A stretch of DNA of 21,008 bases from JAAYCI01 sp031551695. GTDB lineage: Bacteria; Bacillota; Clostridia; Oscillospirales; Ruminococcaceae. Location: NCBI GenBank assembly GCA_031551695.1, contig JAVBNG010000002.1, forward strand, positions 1 to 21,008. The letters are read 5' to 3'. The notes under the pieces are model-generated. The model was not told the DNA's origin, did no database searches, and worked only from the letters and a program-made list of their open reading frames with translations. A program made the position numbers and the translations under genes. Each line of letters starts with the position of its first letter. Within the stretch, counting starts at the first letter, position 1. Below are positions 1 through 7,626 of the stretch, in pieces.

Positions 1-262
<262 letters not shown>

Positions 263-404
263 AAATTTTGGTTCGATACAATTTGCTAACAAAAGCGGTC
301 ATTGTTCGGTTTTGAGGGTGCAGAAGAGCATTTGCTCACTGTATCTTTGAAAATTGAATACACAACATGGTTAGTATCCGGTGGTCAAGCTACCGATATT
401 ATAC
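263..404 (+). other. 23S-5S internal transcribed spacer
   Basis: About 140 bases separate 23S and 5S and hold no plausible gene; the reading frames across it are shadows of rRNA. The stretch ATCTTTGAAAATTGAATAC (343-361) resembles the spacer motif common in Firmicute rRNA operons. It is probably processed from the rRNA precursor. Confidence 0.6.
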
Positions 405-522
<118 letters not shown>

Positions 523-526
523 CTTT

Positions 527-667
527 TTATCACCTGACGAAGTGAGGGCCGCGCAAATGCTTGCATTTGTACGGCCGAGCGAGGAAGGTGACAACGGGTA
601 AACACCCGTTATCCAAAAGTCCGCGGTTGCCGTTGGTGTGCAAAATACCAACGGCAGCACCGCGGAT
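527..667 (+). other. Structured 5S to tRNA spacer with three hairpins
   Basis: The 150-base spacer between 5S and tRNA-Glu is almost entirely self-complementary. A long hairpin runs from TCACCT (530-535) to AGGTGA (586-591), with inner arms GGCCG/CGGCC and CAAATG/CATTTG. A short hairpin AACGGGT/ACCCGTT covers about 594-611. A third pairs TCCGCGG...TGCCGTTGGT with ACCAACGGCA...CCGCGGA (620-667). There is no long U-tract, so these are more likely precursor processing stems than terminators. No gene is seen. Confidence 0.6.
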
Positions 668-672
668 GTTTT

Positions 673-747
673 GGCCCCTTGGTCAAGCGGTTAAGACGAC
701 GGCCTCTCACGCCGTAAACATGGGTTCGATTCCCGTAGGGGTCACCA
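673..747 (+). tRNA. tRNA-Glu (anticodon CUC)
   Basis: A full cloverleaf can be drawn. The acceptor stem pairs GGCCCCT (673-679) with AGGGGTC (737-743), there is one G-U pair, and CCA is encoded at 745-747. The anticodon stem ACGGC/GCCGT encloses the loop CTCTCAC, giving anticodon CTC, which reads GAG. The T arm carries GGTTCGATTCC. It is the last gene of the rRNA operon and is followed at once by a terminator. Confidence 0.97.
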
Positions 748-780
748 ACCAAAAAACACCCTATCGGGTGTTTTTTGGTT
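747..780 (+). terminator. Intrinsic terminator of rRNA/tRNA operon
   Basis: The arms AACCAAAAAACACCC (747-761) and GGGTGTTTTTTGGTT (766-780) are perfectly complementary around a TATC loop, and the right arm carries a T6 run. It closes the rRNA-tRNA-Glu transcript directly after the tRNA CCA. Its symmetry would let it work in both directions. Confidence 0.92.
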
Positions 781-964
781 TATGTGGTTACCGAGGGAAC
801 GGCCGGACACCGCCTTGAGCGAGATGACAGGAATATTAAGGCGGCAAAAGATCAAGATTCCATTTGCAAACGAGGCAACGGCCCCGTAGGGGGGCTAAAA
901 GAGACCCTTTATTTTGTGTGGTGTCTTTTTTGTGGCCGTTTTTATGTTTTTCTTGTGTACGTTG
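781..964 (+). other. Gene-free stretch with a second terminator-like hairpin
   Basis: No supported gene lies between the tRNA terminator and the promoter of the next gene. It holds a short GGCCCC/GGGGGC hairpin (about 880-895). It also has a terminator-like hairpin in which AAAAGAGACC (897-906) pairs with GGTGTCTTTT (920-929), with one mismatch, followed by more T. This may be a back-up terminator for the rRNA operon. Confidence 0.45.
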
Positions 965-995
965 TGTTATGATGAGATACCGGCGCATGCGCCGG
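965..995 (+). promoter_or_regulatory. Extended -10 promoter with palindrome at the start site
   Basis: TGTTATGAT (965-973) matches an extended -10 element (TGnTATGAT); no good -35 box is seen. The perfect 16 bp palindrome CCGGCGCATGCGCCGG (980-995) begins where transcription should start. It could be an operator, or a hairpin at the 5' end of the mRNA. The gene starts at 1035. Confidence 0.5.
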
Positions 996-1034
996 AGAAA
1001 CGAAAATAACAAAAAATAAAAAGGAAGTGGTCCC

Positions 1035-1463
1035 GTGTCATTCAGCCTGTTTATCAATTTTGACGGCAACTGCCGCGAGGCGGCGGAGTTCTATGCAAAG
1101 GCGTTTAACAGCAAGGTGGAGCAAATGATGTTGTACAAGGATGCACCGCCGAACCCGGATTACCCCATGGCAGAGGCGGACAAAGACCGCGTGATGTATT
1201 GCCAGGTGCCCATTTTTGGCTGTAACGTGATGTTCTGCGATGTGCCGAGCAATATGTCGCTTACCATTGGTGACAACATTTCTCCCACACTGGGCGGCAA
1301 GGACGGCGCGGAGCTGACGCGCGTGTTCCATGCCCTGAGCGAAGGCGGAAAAGTGGAGATGCCGTTGGAAAAAACCTTCTGGAGCGAACTGTACGGCATG
1401 GTGGTGGATAAGTTCGGCGTCATTTGGCAGGTGTCGCAGGAAGGCGAGATGCCGCAGATGTAG
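1035..1463 (+). CDS. VOC superfamily protein, PhnB/glyoxalase-like
   Basis: This 142-residue protein has the PhnB-like VOC pattern. It opens with a beta strand and FINFDGNCREAAEFYAKAF, a usual family start in which the helix packs behind the metal or ligand cup, and ends with WSELYGMVVDKFGVIWQV, the typical closing strand of a VOC module. Family members include glyoxalase I, dioxygenases, antibiotic-binding proteins and many proteins with no assigned reaction, so the substrate cannot be told. It is probably a cytosolic dimer. The start is GTG, chosen because AAGGAAG (1021-1027) sits 7 bases upstream and the next ATG would cut the fold. It is a single gene between two tRNA genes, with its own promoter. 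The fold is near certain; the function is open. Confidence 0.88.
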   Translation: MSFSLFINFDGNCREAAEFYAKAFNSKVEQMMLYKDAPPNPDYPMAEADKDRVMYCQVPIFGCNVMFCDVPSNMSLTIGDNISPTLGGKDGAELTRVFHALSEGGKVEMPLEKTFWSELYGMVVDKFGVIWQVSQEGEMPQM

Positions 1464-1475
1464 CGCGGCGCCGCA

Positions 1476-1504
1476 TTGACAATCGGTTGTTTTCGGTGTA
1501 TATT
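1476..1504 (+). promoter_or_regulatory. Sigma-A promoter of tRNA-Ser
   Basis: TTGACA (1476-1481) is followed after 17 bases by TATATT (1499-1504), an almost consensus housekeeping promoter about 54 bases before the tRNA. The likely leader contains a CCCGGGCG...CGTCCGGG hairpin (about 1516-1537). Confidence 0.85.
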
Positions 1505-1557
1505 GGTACAAGCCGCCCGGGCGCAACGCGTCCGGGCATTGTCCTGAAAACAGCTGT

Positions 1558-1646
1558 GGAGAGGTGTCCGAGTGGTTTAAGGAGCTGGTCTTGAAAACCA
1601 GTGACCCCGCAAGGGGCCGTGGGTTCGAATCCCACCCTCTCCGCCA
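1558..1646 (+). tRNA. tRNA-Ser (anticodon UGA)
   Basis: An 89-base class II tRNA. The acceptor stem pairs GGAGAGG (1558-1564) with CCTCTCC (1636-1642), followed by discriminator G and an encoded CCA. The anticodon stem CTGGT/ACCAG holds the loop CTTGAAA, giving anticodon TGA. The long variable arm is CCCCGCAAGGGG, as expected for serine tRNA, and the T arm is GGGTTCGAATCCC. Confidence 0.97.
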
Positions 1647-1659
1647 TCTAGTGAATCGT

Positions 1660-1697
1660 CAAAAAATGCTCCGGCGCAGCCGGGGCATTTTTTGACA
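1660..1697 (+). terminator. Terminator of tRNA-Ser
   Basis: AAAAAATGCtCCGG (from 1661) pairs with CCGGgGCATTTTTT (to 1693) around a CGCAG-type loop, and the right arm ends in T6. It lies 14 bases past the tRNA. Confidence 0.88.
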
Positions 1698-1744
1698 GAT
1701 GAAACGCACGGCGGGTATGTTTGAATTTGGTCATCCGGCTATAG

Positions 1745-1772
1745 ATCGCACCCCGTCGGGGTGCGATTTTCT
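1745..1772 (+). terminator. Second intrinsic terminator
   Basis: ATCGCACCCC (1745-1754) pairs perfectly with GGGGTGCGAT (1758-1767) around GTC, followed by TTTCT. It insulates the FN3-repeat gene from the tRNA-Ser unit. Confidence 0.8.
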
Positions 1773-1792
1773 ATGGTGGTATGAGAAAATGG

Positions 1793-1820
1793 TTGCAAAA
1801 AACGTGAAATATTGTATAAT
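1793..1820 (+). promoter_or_regulatory. Promoter of the FN3-repeat secreted protein
   Basis: TTGCAA (1793-1798) and consensus TATAAT (1815-1820) are separated by 16 bases in a local AT-rich stretch. The predicted start near 1827 leaves a leader of about 65 bases before the ATG at 1892. Confidence 0.8.
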
Positions 1821-1891
1821 TATTTCATTATAGTTCCATGCGATATAGATTGTTTTGCTGAAAAACAGTCAAATTGAATGTGGAGGTATTT

Positions 1892-3214
1892 ATGAAATTG
1901 TTGCGCAGTATGTCGGTGGTTACCCTTGTGGCGTTGCTGCTGCTGACGTCGGCTTTTACCGGCGAAGCACAGGCGGCAACCAAGTTCGCGGCACCCCAAA
2001 TTTCTACCATTACCTTGAAAAACGCCCGTTCAGCCACCATCAAGTGGGGCAAAGTTTTCGGCGCGAAGGGATATGCGGTGTACCGCGCCACCAAAAAGAG
2101 CGGCAAATACACAGAGGTGAAGACGACGAAGTACGCCAGCTTTACGGACAGTAAGCTCACCGCAAATAAAACATATTACTATAAAGTGCGCGCTTACAAA
2201 ACCCAAGGCGGCAAAACGGTCTACAGCAAATACAGCCCGGTGAAGAGCATCAAGATGCAGTTGAAAACACCGGTTCTTGCCGGCGGTGGCGCGATGAAGA
2301 CCACCGTGGCGCTTAGCTGGGACAAGGTTGTGGGGGCCGGCGGGTACCAGGTGTACCGCGCGGCGTCCCAAGGCGGCGCTTATCAGAAAATTGCTTCGCC
2401 AACCGCAACGGCCTTTACGGACGGCGGCCTTGCGGCGGGTCAAAGCTATTTTTACAAGGTGCGCGCATACAGCAAAGTCTTGGGGAAAACCTATTACAGC
2501 AAATACAGCGGTGTTGTGAAAATGACGACGCTGCTGCAGGATCCGCCCACCCTGGCGGCGCCGCTTGCGTACTCCATGTATATCAAAGACACAACGCTCT
2601 CCATCGGCTTTTACAAGGTGGCCAACGCCGAGGGATATGAATTGTACCGCTCCACTTCCGCCACCGGCGGGTTTACCAGCATCGGGACGTCGACCGGGGA
2701 TGCCTTTGAAGAAACGAACCTGACGCCGGAGGCCACCTATTATTACAAGGTGCGCGCCTATGCTTCGGTGGGCGGCGCGCGCTACTACGGTCCTTTTGGT
2801 GCGGTGGTGACGGTGACAACAAAGGAAAAAACGCCGAAGATTTCGTTTGTAACGGCGAACCCGGTGATTTCGGAGTCTTTGTATAAAAACGGGTTTTTCT
2901 ATGGAACCAAGTTATATTATGACATGATCGTCACCGACACGGCGGGGCAAACGTCCATCACCATTACAGAGACGATGAGCGGTTCACCAAACGGCAACTC
3001 CAAAACGTATACACAAACAAGGGTAATTCCCATTAACGGGCCGGGTACCTATCATTTGAGCCAGGAGATGTGGAACGGGTATGCGGGCTATGCCGACAAG
3101 GGCAGCATGTTTACCTACAAGGTAAGCGCCTGCGGCGAGACATATTCCAGGGCCTACACATGCTGCTATTCCGCGTATAATGGCAGTTGGGCGCACTATT
3201 TTGGGCTAACCTGA
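1892..3214 (+). CDS. Secreted protein with three FN3-like repeats
   Basis: A 440-residue exported protein. Residues 1-28 form a signal peptide: MKLLRS, then the hydrophobic run VVTLVALLLLTSAF, then AQA for signal peptidase I. Three fibronectin type III-like repeats follow at about 30-120, 121-212 and 218-308. Each has a GYxVYR or GYELYR strand near the start and a Y(Y/F)YKVRAY strand near the end. Residues about 310-440 are a separate beta-rich region that I do not recognise, with five cysteines near the end. No sortase motif, transmembrane anchor or catalytic motif is visible, so it is probably secreted or held by binding. Such repeats are common in surface proteins of gut Firmicutes. The ATG at 1892 is chosen over an in-frame TTG at 1874 because GGAGG (1882-1886) sits 5 bases upstream. 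Confidence 0.85.
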   Translation: MKLLRSMSVVTLVALLLLTSAFTGEAQAATKFAAPQISTITLKNARSATIKWGKVFGAKGYAVYRATKKSGKYTEVKTTKYASFTDSKLTANKTYYYKVRAYKTQGGKTVYSKYSPVKSIKMQLKTPVLAGGGAMKTTVALSWDKVVGAGGYQVYRAASQGGAYQKIASPTATAFTDGGLAAGQSYFYKVRAYSKVLGKTYYSKYSGVVKMTTLLQDPPTLAAPLAYSMYIKDTTLSIGFYKVANAEGYELYRSTSATGGFTSIGTSTGDAFEETNLTPEATYYYKVRAYASVGGARYYGPFGAVVTVTTKEKTPKISFVTANPVISESLYKNGFFYGTKLYYDMIVTDTAGQTSITITETMSGSPNGNSKTYTQTRVIPINGPGTYHLSQEMWNGYAGYADKGSMFTYKVSACGETYSRAYTCCYSAYNGSWAHYFGLT

Positions 3215-3246
3215 TGGGCTGAAACTGCTCCAAAGTAGATTTATAA

Positions 3247-3280
3247 AGGGGGTGGCCCGAAGGCGCCGCTCCCTGTTTAA
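3247..3280 (+). terminator. Hairpin after the FN3-repeat gene, possible terminator
   Basis: AGGGGGTGGC (3247-3256) can pair along its full length with GCCGCTCCCT (3265-3274), with wobble pairs, around an 8-base loop. The following GTTTAA is a weak U-tract. It may attenuate reading into the next gene rather than stop it fully. Confidence 0.45.
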
Positions 3281-3298
3281 CGGAAAGTGAGAGAGCAT

Positions 3299-4042
3299 AT
3301 GGCAATCGAAGGCGTGGGTGCGGTGCCGGCAATTGGTGCGGAGGAACCGCGGGCTGCGCAGAACGCGCAGGCCGTGAAAGAGGCGGAGAGCCTTATGGCG
3401 GCGCGCGGCGAGGCCGTACAAAGCGCGGCGGAAGTGTACCTGAAAGGCCTTGCGCAGCAGTACCCGGAGGCAAAACTGAGCATGGGAGACGGCTTTGATG
3501 GGCTTTCGGACGCGGCGCTGGCAAAGCTTGGCAAGGGCAATGTGATGATTGCGCCCGCCATGGCGGCAAAGCTGGCGGAAAAATCTGACGATACGGAGCA
3601 ATATGGCAAGGCACTGGACACCCTGCTGACCTCTTTCGACTCACTGTTTGCAAACGCCGGCGGCAACCCGGAAAACTTGACGTCCTGGGGCTCCTTTCTT
3701 GGGGAAGATGGCTTGTTTGACACTTGGGGCATCAGCGACCCGTTTTCTGAGGACTCTATTTTTGAAGCGATCGACGCCGGCATTTTTGCATCGATGTCGA
3801 AAATAGGCCGAAGGACCGACAACGAACGGCTGAACGCGGACCGGGACTTTTTGCGGTACGAACAGAATATGGAGCAAATTGAACTGAGACTGCAAAAGCA
3901 GGGCGGCACGGCCCGCGCTGCCTTGGGCGAACAGGAGAAGACCGGCGCGATAAGCGCGGCAATTGCGGAATATGAACGCATGGAACAGGAAACCACACCG
4001 CCCATCGACGGCGGCGGGCATCATTTGAACACGGTGGACTGA
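3299..4042 (+). CDS. Hypothetical soluble protein, unrecognised
   Basis: I do not recognise this 247-residue protein. It starts MAIEGVGAVPAIG and has no signal peptide or membrane segment. An Ala/Glu-rich helical stretch (about 15-45) is followed by YLKGLAQQYPEAKLSMG and then NVMIAPAMAAKLAEKSD, which looks like a short strand and a helix. The middle (about 120-165) is Gly, Asp, Phe and Trp rich and probably loops. Residues about 175-235 look helical and charged, perhaps a coiled coil (RDFLRYEQNMEQIELRLQKQ). The composition suggests a cytosolic or phage- or flagella-like structural helper, but nothing proves it. The start is ambiguous between GTG 3287 and ATG 3299; the ATG is preferred, with GAGAG just upstream. 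It may be co-transcribed with the FN3 gene 84 bases upstream. Confidence 0.7.
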   Translation: MAIEGVGAVPAIGAEEPRAAQNAQAVKEAESLMAARGEAVQSAAEVYLKGLAQQYPEAKLSMGDGFDGLSDAALAKLGKGNVMIAPAMAAKLAEKSDDTEQYGKALDTLLTSFDSLFANAGGNPENLTSWGSFLGEDGLFDTWGISDPFSEDSIFEAIDAGIFASMSKIGRRTDNERLNADRDFLRYEQNMEQIELRLQKQGGTARAALGEQEKTGAISAAIAEYERMEQETTPPIDGGGHHLNTVD

Positions 4043-4059
4043 TGCCCCGTGAATTGATA

Positions 4060-4088
4060 TTGACAGGCGCCCCGGCGGCCCGTATAGT
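4060..4088 (+). promoter_or_regulatory. Promoter of sdaAB-sdaAA
   Basis: TTGACA (4060-4065) is followed after 17 bases by TATAGT (4083-4088). The predicted start falls near 4095, in the right arm of the overlapping terminator hairpin, so transcripts from this promoter should lack the left arm and escape termination. The leader before the ATG at 4167 is about 70 bases and A/G rich. Confidence 0.82.
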
Positions 4089-4110
4089 GATACTATGCGG
4101 GCCGTTTTTT
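4076..4110 (+). terminator. Terminator that contains the next promoter's -10 box
   Basis: The arms 4076-4088 and 4092-4104 pair over 13 bases with one G-U, around the loop GAT, and a T6 run follows (4105-4110). This is a textbook intrinsic terminator for the upstream gene. The left arm contains the TATAGT box of the sdaAB promoter. Confidence 0.85.
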
Positions 4111-4166
4111 GCGCCGCAAAAAGACGGGAAAGGGACGTTTAAAGCGTTTTAAAGAAGAGAACAACT

Positions 4167-4832
4167 ATGGATATCAGCGTGTTTGAGGTTTTGGGACCGG
4201 TGATGATCGGCCCGTCTTCCAGCCATACGGCCGGGGCTGTGCGCTTGGCGCACGTGGCGGCGGAGGTGGCGCGCGCGCCGTTTCACAAGGTGCGGTTCGG
4301 CTTGTCCGGCAGTTTTGCAAAAACATGCCGCGGCCACGGCACGGACAAGGCGCTTTTGGCGGGAGCCATGGGCCTTGCGCCCGACGACGAGCGCATCCGC
4401 GATGCGGAGGGGATTGCCCGCGAGCGAGGTCTGGAGTACCGCTTTGAGGCGGAGGAACTGGACTGGCTGCATGAAAACTCCGTCCACATCACCTTCACCC
4501 ACGAAAACGGCGCCAAAAGTGAGATTTGGGGCTCGTCCATCGGCGGTGGGCGCATTGTCATCCGCCGCATCGGCGATTTTGAAACCAGCCTTGAAGCCGA
4601 CAGCCCCACCGTGGTGGTGGTGCACAAAGACCAACCCGGCGTCATCAGTGATTTGAGCACAATTTTTGCATGGCACGGCATCAATATCGGCGTGCTGCGG
4701 CTGACGCGCGTCGGCAAGCACGGCAAGGCGGCCGCCATGTTCATTTTGGACGAGCACGTGACGCCGAAGGTGGTGGCTGCCATTAAGTTTTTGCCCTATG
4801 TGGAGGAGGTGGCTGTGATTGATGTACCATAA
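4167..4832 (+). CDS. sdaAB: L-serine dehydratase, beta subunit
   Basis: A 221-residue subunit of the iron-sulfur L-serine ammonia-lyase, which converts L-serine to pyruvate and ammonia. The N-terminal part has the diagnostic GPSSSHTAGAVRLA motif (about 15-28). GSFAKTCRGHGTDKALLAG follows (about 48-66). The C-terminal part, from about residue 148 (VVVHKDQPGVISDLS), is an ACT domain that may bind serine or act in subunit contacts. Length and domain order match the Bacillus/Clostridium two-subunit type. The ATG at 4167 follows the A/G-rich AAAGAAGAGA. It is read from the promoter at 4060-4088 and overlaps the start of sdaAA, so translation is probably coupled. The enzyme supplies pyruvate for fermentation in anaerobes. 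Confidence 0.97.
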   Translation: MDISVFEVLGPVMIGPSSSHTAGAVRLAHVAAEVARAPFHKVRFGLSGSFAKTCRGHGTDKALLAGAMGLAPDDERIRDAEGIARERGLEYRFEAEELDWLHENSVHITFTHENGAKSEIWGSSIGGGRIVIRRIGDFETSLEADSPTVVVVHKDQPGVISDLSTIFAWHGINIGVLRLTRVGKHGKAAAMFILDEHVTPKVVAAIKFLPYVEEVAVIDVP

Positions 4833-5694
4833 CTTCCGCACATTGCTGGCGGCGGCCACAGAACTGGGAGGCCTTTCCAAAGCGGTGCTGGCAAACGAGG
4901 TGGAGCAGCATGGCCGCACAGAGGAAGAAGTGTATGCGGAGCTGGCACAGCGCTGGCAGGTGATGAAAAAAAGCGCTGAAAAGGCGTTGGACGCTCCGCA
5001 GGATATGACGGGCGGGTTGATCCACGGGCAGGCGCAAAAACAGTTTGTTTACGCAAAACAGGGCGGCTACATGGGCGAGACGCTGAACCGGGCGATGGCG
5101 CATGCGTTGTCGGCCAGCGAGGTGAACGCCTCCATGGGGCGCGTGTGCGCTGCGCCCACGGCGGGGGCGTGCGGTGTGCTGCCGGCGGTGATGCTTACGG
5201 CGGCCGAAAGCCAAAGCGCTGGCGAACACGCGTTGCTGGATGCGCTGCTGGTGGCTGGAGGCGTGGGGGCCGTCATCACGCGCAACGCCACGGTAAGCGG
5301 CGCGGAGGGCGGCTGCCAGGCGGAATGCGGCGCGGCGGCGGCCATGGCGGCGGCGGCTGTGGTAACGATGGCCGGCGGAACGGCGGAAATGGCGGCAAAT
5401 GCCGTTTCCATTGCATTGATGAACTGCATGGGCCTGGCGTGTGACCCGGTGGCGGGCCTTGTGCAGGTGCCATGCTCCTTCCGCAACGCGTCGCAGGCGG
5501 TGAACGCGCTGCTTTCGGCGGACCTTGCGCTGGCCGGGCAGGATGCGGTGGTGCAAGCGGACGAAGCCGTGGAAGCTATGGCGCGGGTGGGCCGCAGCCT
5601 GCCGTTTGAACTGCGGGAAACGTCCCTTGGCGGCGTGGCGGCAAGCAAAACGGCCCGCCGCCTGCAGCAGGAGCTGCACATGGGAGAACTATAG
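4822..5694 (+). CDS. sdaAA: L-serine dehydratase, alpha subunit
   Basis: A 290-residue catalytic subunit that carries the oxygen-sensitive [4Fe-4S] cluster and pairs with the SdaAB product. The family blocks are clear: AAPTAGACGVLPAV (about 110-123), GAEGGCQAECGAAAAMAAAA (about 156-175) and MGLACDPVAGLVQVPC (about 201-216). The three conserved cysteine positions (in GGCQAE, LACDP and VPC) fit the known cluster ligands. The start is placed at ATG 4822, which aligns with the usual N-terminus. A TTG at 4819 lies better placed behind AGGAGGT (4804-4810), so initiation there is possible and would add one residue. The gene overlaps sdaAB by 11 bases. Confidence 0.97.
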   Translation: MYHNFRTLLAAATELGGLSKAVLANEVEQHGRTEEEVYAELAQRWQVMKKSAEKALDAPQDMTGGLIHGQAQKQFVYAKQGGYMGETLNRAMAHALSASEVNASMGRVCAAPTAGACGVLPAVMLTAAESQSAGEHALLDALLVAGGVGAVITRNATVSGAEGGCQAECGAAAAMAAAAVVTMAGGTAEMAANAVSIALMNCMGLACDPVAGLVQVPCSFRNASQAVNALLSADLALAGQDAVVQADEAVEAMARVGRSLPFELRETSLGGVAASKTARRLQQELHMGEL

Positions 5695-5748
5695 ACGCGC
5701 CATTTTGTTCACAGCGGTTTGGAAAAATATCTTATAATGTGGTAAAAA

Positions 5749-5791
5749 AAAGCGCCTGGGGCCTGTTTCTGTCAGCCCTTGGCGCTTTTCA
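5749..5791. terminator. Bidirectional terminator between sdaAA and the histidine kinase gene
   Basis: AAGCGCC (about 5750-5756) pairs with GGCGCTT (5781-5787), with an inner GGGG/CCC helix. The plus strand is followed by TTTTC and T7. On the minus strand the hairpin is followed by T8 (complement of 5743-5750). It serves two convergent transcripts, and the stop codon of the minus-strand gene lies inside the hairpin loop. Confidence 0.75.
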
Positions 5792-7583
5792 TTTTTTTCT
5801 TCTTTTTTTCCAGCATTTGCCGCATGATGGAGATCAGCATTTCATACTGCACGGGTTTGCCCACGTGGCCGTCCATCCCGGCGGAAAGCACCGTGTTCAC
5901 GTCCTCGCGGAACACGTTCGCCGTCATGGCCACGATAGGCACGGTTTTGGCGTCTGCACGGGGCAGGGCACGTATTTTTTTGGTCGCCTCAATGCCGTCC
6001 ATCACCGGCATTTGGATGTCCATAAAAATGAGGCTGAATTCCCGCTGGGCCGAGGCGGCGAACAGGTCCACAGCGGCAAGGCCGTTTTGCGCCGCCTCCA
6101 CCTGAACACCGGTGTCCTCCAAAAGGGCGCGGACGATTTCGAGGTTGATGTCGATATCGTCTACCACCATGATTTTGTAACGGCTGAAATCGGGGGTTGC
6201 GTCGCCGGGGTAGAACGCGTTCTGTTTGCTGTGGACAGTGGCGTCCGGCGCCATGACAACGGAAAAATAAAACAGGGTGCCCTTGCCGGGGGTGCTTTCC
6301 ACCTGCAGGCGGCCGCCCATCATCTCCACAATGCGGTGGCTAATGGCAAGGCCAAGGCCCGTACCGCCAAACTGGCGGGAGGTGCTGTTGTCCTCCTGTT
6401 CGAAGGGTGTGAACAGGTGAGAGAGGAATTCCGGCCGTATGCCGATGCCGGTGTCCTGTACGGAAAAGCGCATGACGGCGCGGCCTGGCTGGCGGTTTAC
6501 TTCCTCAATGTCCAGATGCACGCTGCCGCCCTCCGGGGTGAACTTCACCGCGTTGGACAGCAGGTGCAAAAGCACCTGGGAAAGGCGCTCTTCGTCGCCG
6601 GAAAAGCCTTCGTCCGTCATGTCGGTGTTCACAGTGAACTGCAGGCGATTTTCCTTCGCCTCGGCGCTTATCTGGCCGGTGATGCGCGCCACCATTTCAG
6701 GCAGGGAAAAGCTTTCCTCCACAAGGGCCAGCTTGCCTTCATCAAGGCGGGAAATATCCAGCACATCGTTGATGAGCGCCAGCAAATGGTTCGAAGATGT
6801 GTCTATTTGGTTGATGCAGCGTTTTAAAAGCTCCAGTTCGGCGCCGCGCTGGCCAATTTGCACCATGCCGATGATGGCGTTCAGCGGTGTGCGGATCTCA
6901 TGGCTTAAATTGGCCAAAAACCGCGTTTTTGCTTCCCCGGCCGCCTGCGCCTGGCGAATTGCGACGATATTGTTGCGGATGCCGCTCATCTGCTGGCAGT
7001 ACACCATGAAGGAGGACGTCATTTCGCGGGGAGAAAAGTCGTAGAACTGCTTGCCGTTCTCCGTTACGCCGCCAAGGACGATGCCGGCAAGCAGACGCTC
7101 GTTGTCGAACATGGGCATGTAGATTATGTTTGCCAGGTGCAGTGCCTGCCAAGGGGAGAAGGCACTGCCGTCCGCCAGGATGGCTTTCTGCTGCTGAAAA
7201 TCCAGCAGTTCCCGGCGGCCAAGCCATTGGTTGCCCATGTTGAAGGCGGTGCCGTCCGGCACCGGAAAGCCATCGTCATCGTATAAATTGCAGCTGCCGG
7301 CAAGGCGCAGGGTTTTGGTGGAGACGTCCACAAGGAAAAAGGCGCCCACCTCCAGCTGGAAAATATCCACAACGCCCTCGGCCACAATGGCGTAAAACTT
7401 TGCGGGGTCGGTGATGTGGAACGCATTTTGCGAAAAACAATGGATACGCGTAAACATGTCGATTTGCGCATCAAGCTTGTTGCTGATATTGCGCACTTTT
7501 TGCGCTTCCAGCTCGCTGCGGCTCATCAACGCCTGCATTTGGGCGATTTCTTGTTTTAAGCGTTCCTGCTCTTTTGTGTCCAT
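5772..7583 (-). CDS. Hybrid histidine kinase: GAF, HisKA, HATPase, receiver
   Basis: A 603-residue cytosolic hybrid sensor kinase without membrane segments. Residues 1-40 look like a coiled coil. Residues about 50-215 form a GAF-like sensor domain. HisKA follows with FLANLSHEIRTPLNAIIG and phospho-acceptor His228. The HATPase domain has the N box (LLHLLSNAVKFTPEGG), the G1 box DTGIGI and the G2 box GGTGLGLAI. From about residue 465 a receiver domain (IMVVDDIDIN) carries the acceptor Asp522 in FMDIQMPVMDG, then TA and GKP for Thr and Lys. Autophosphorylation at His228 and relay to Asp522 are expected; no output domain is attached. ATG 7583 has AAAGGTG just upstream. It lies 43 bases behind the FIST gene in the same operon, so the FIST protein is a likely input partner. 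Confidence 0.95.
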   Translation of the reverse strand: MDTKEQERLKQEIAQMQALMSRSELEAQKVRNISNKLDAQIDMFTRIHCFSQNAFHITDPAKFYAIVAEGVVDIFQLEVGAFFLVDVSTKTLRLAGSCNLYDDDGFPVPDGTAFNMGNQWLGRRELLDFQQQKAILADGSAFSPWQALHLANIIYMPMFDNERLLAGIVLGGVTENGKQFYDFSPREMTSSFMVYCQQMSGIRNNIVAIRQAQAAGEAKTRFLANLSHEIRTPLNAIIGMVQIGQRGAELELLKRCINQIDTSSNHLLALINDVLDISRLDEGKLALVEESFSLPEMVARITGQISAEAKENRLQFTVNTDMTDEGFSGDEERLSQVLLHLLSNAVKFTPEGGSVHLDIEEVNRQPGRAVMRFSVQDTGIGIRPEFLSHLFTPFEQEDNSTSRQFGGTGLGLAISHRIVEMMGGRLQVESTPGKGTLFYFSVVMAPDATVHSKQNAFYPGDATPDFSRYKIMVVDDIDINLEIVRALLEDTGVQVEAAQNGLAAVDLFAASAQREFSLIFMDIQMPVMDGIEATKKIRALPRADAKTVPIVAMTANVFREDVNTVLSAGMDGHVGKPVQYEMLISIMRQMLEKKKKKMKSAKG

Positions 7584-7626
7584 GCGGCACCTTTTGCGAT
7601 GTGTGGGTTTGCGTTGTGGCGGGCGG

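Noticed and set aside
5733..5738. TATAAT box as a promoter after sdaAA
   Set aside because: No -35 box at a workable spacing, and transcription would run straight into the bidirectional terminator with no plus-strand gene behind it.
5739..6827. 362-codon plus-strand frame antisense to the hybrid kinase
   Set aside because: The minus-strand kinase has intact H, N, G1, G2 and receiver motifs; the plus frame is a His-rich shadow that begins in the terminator.
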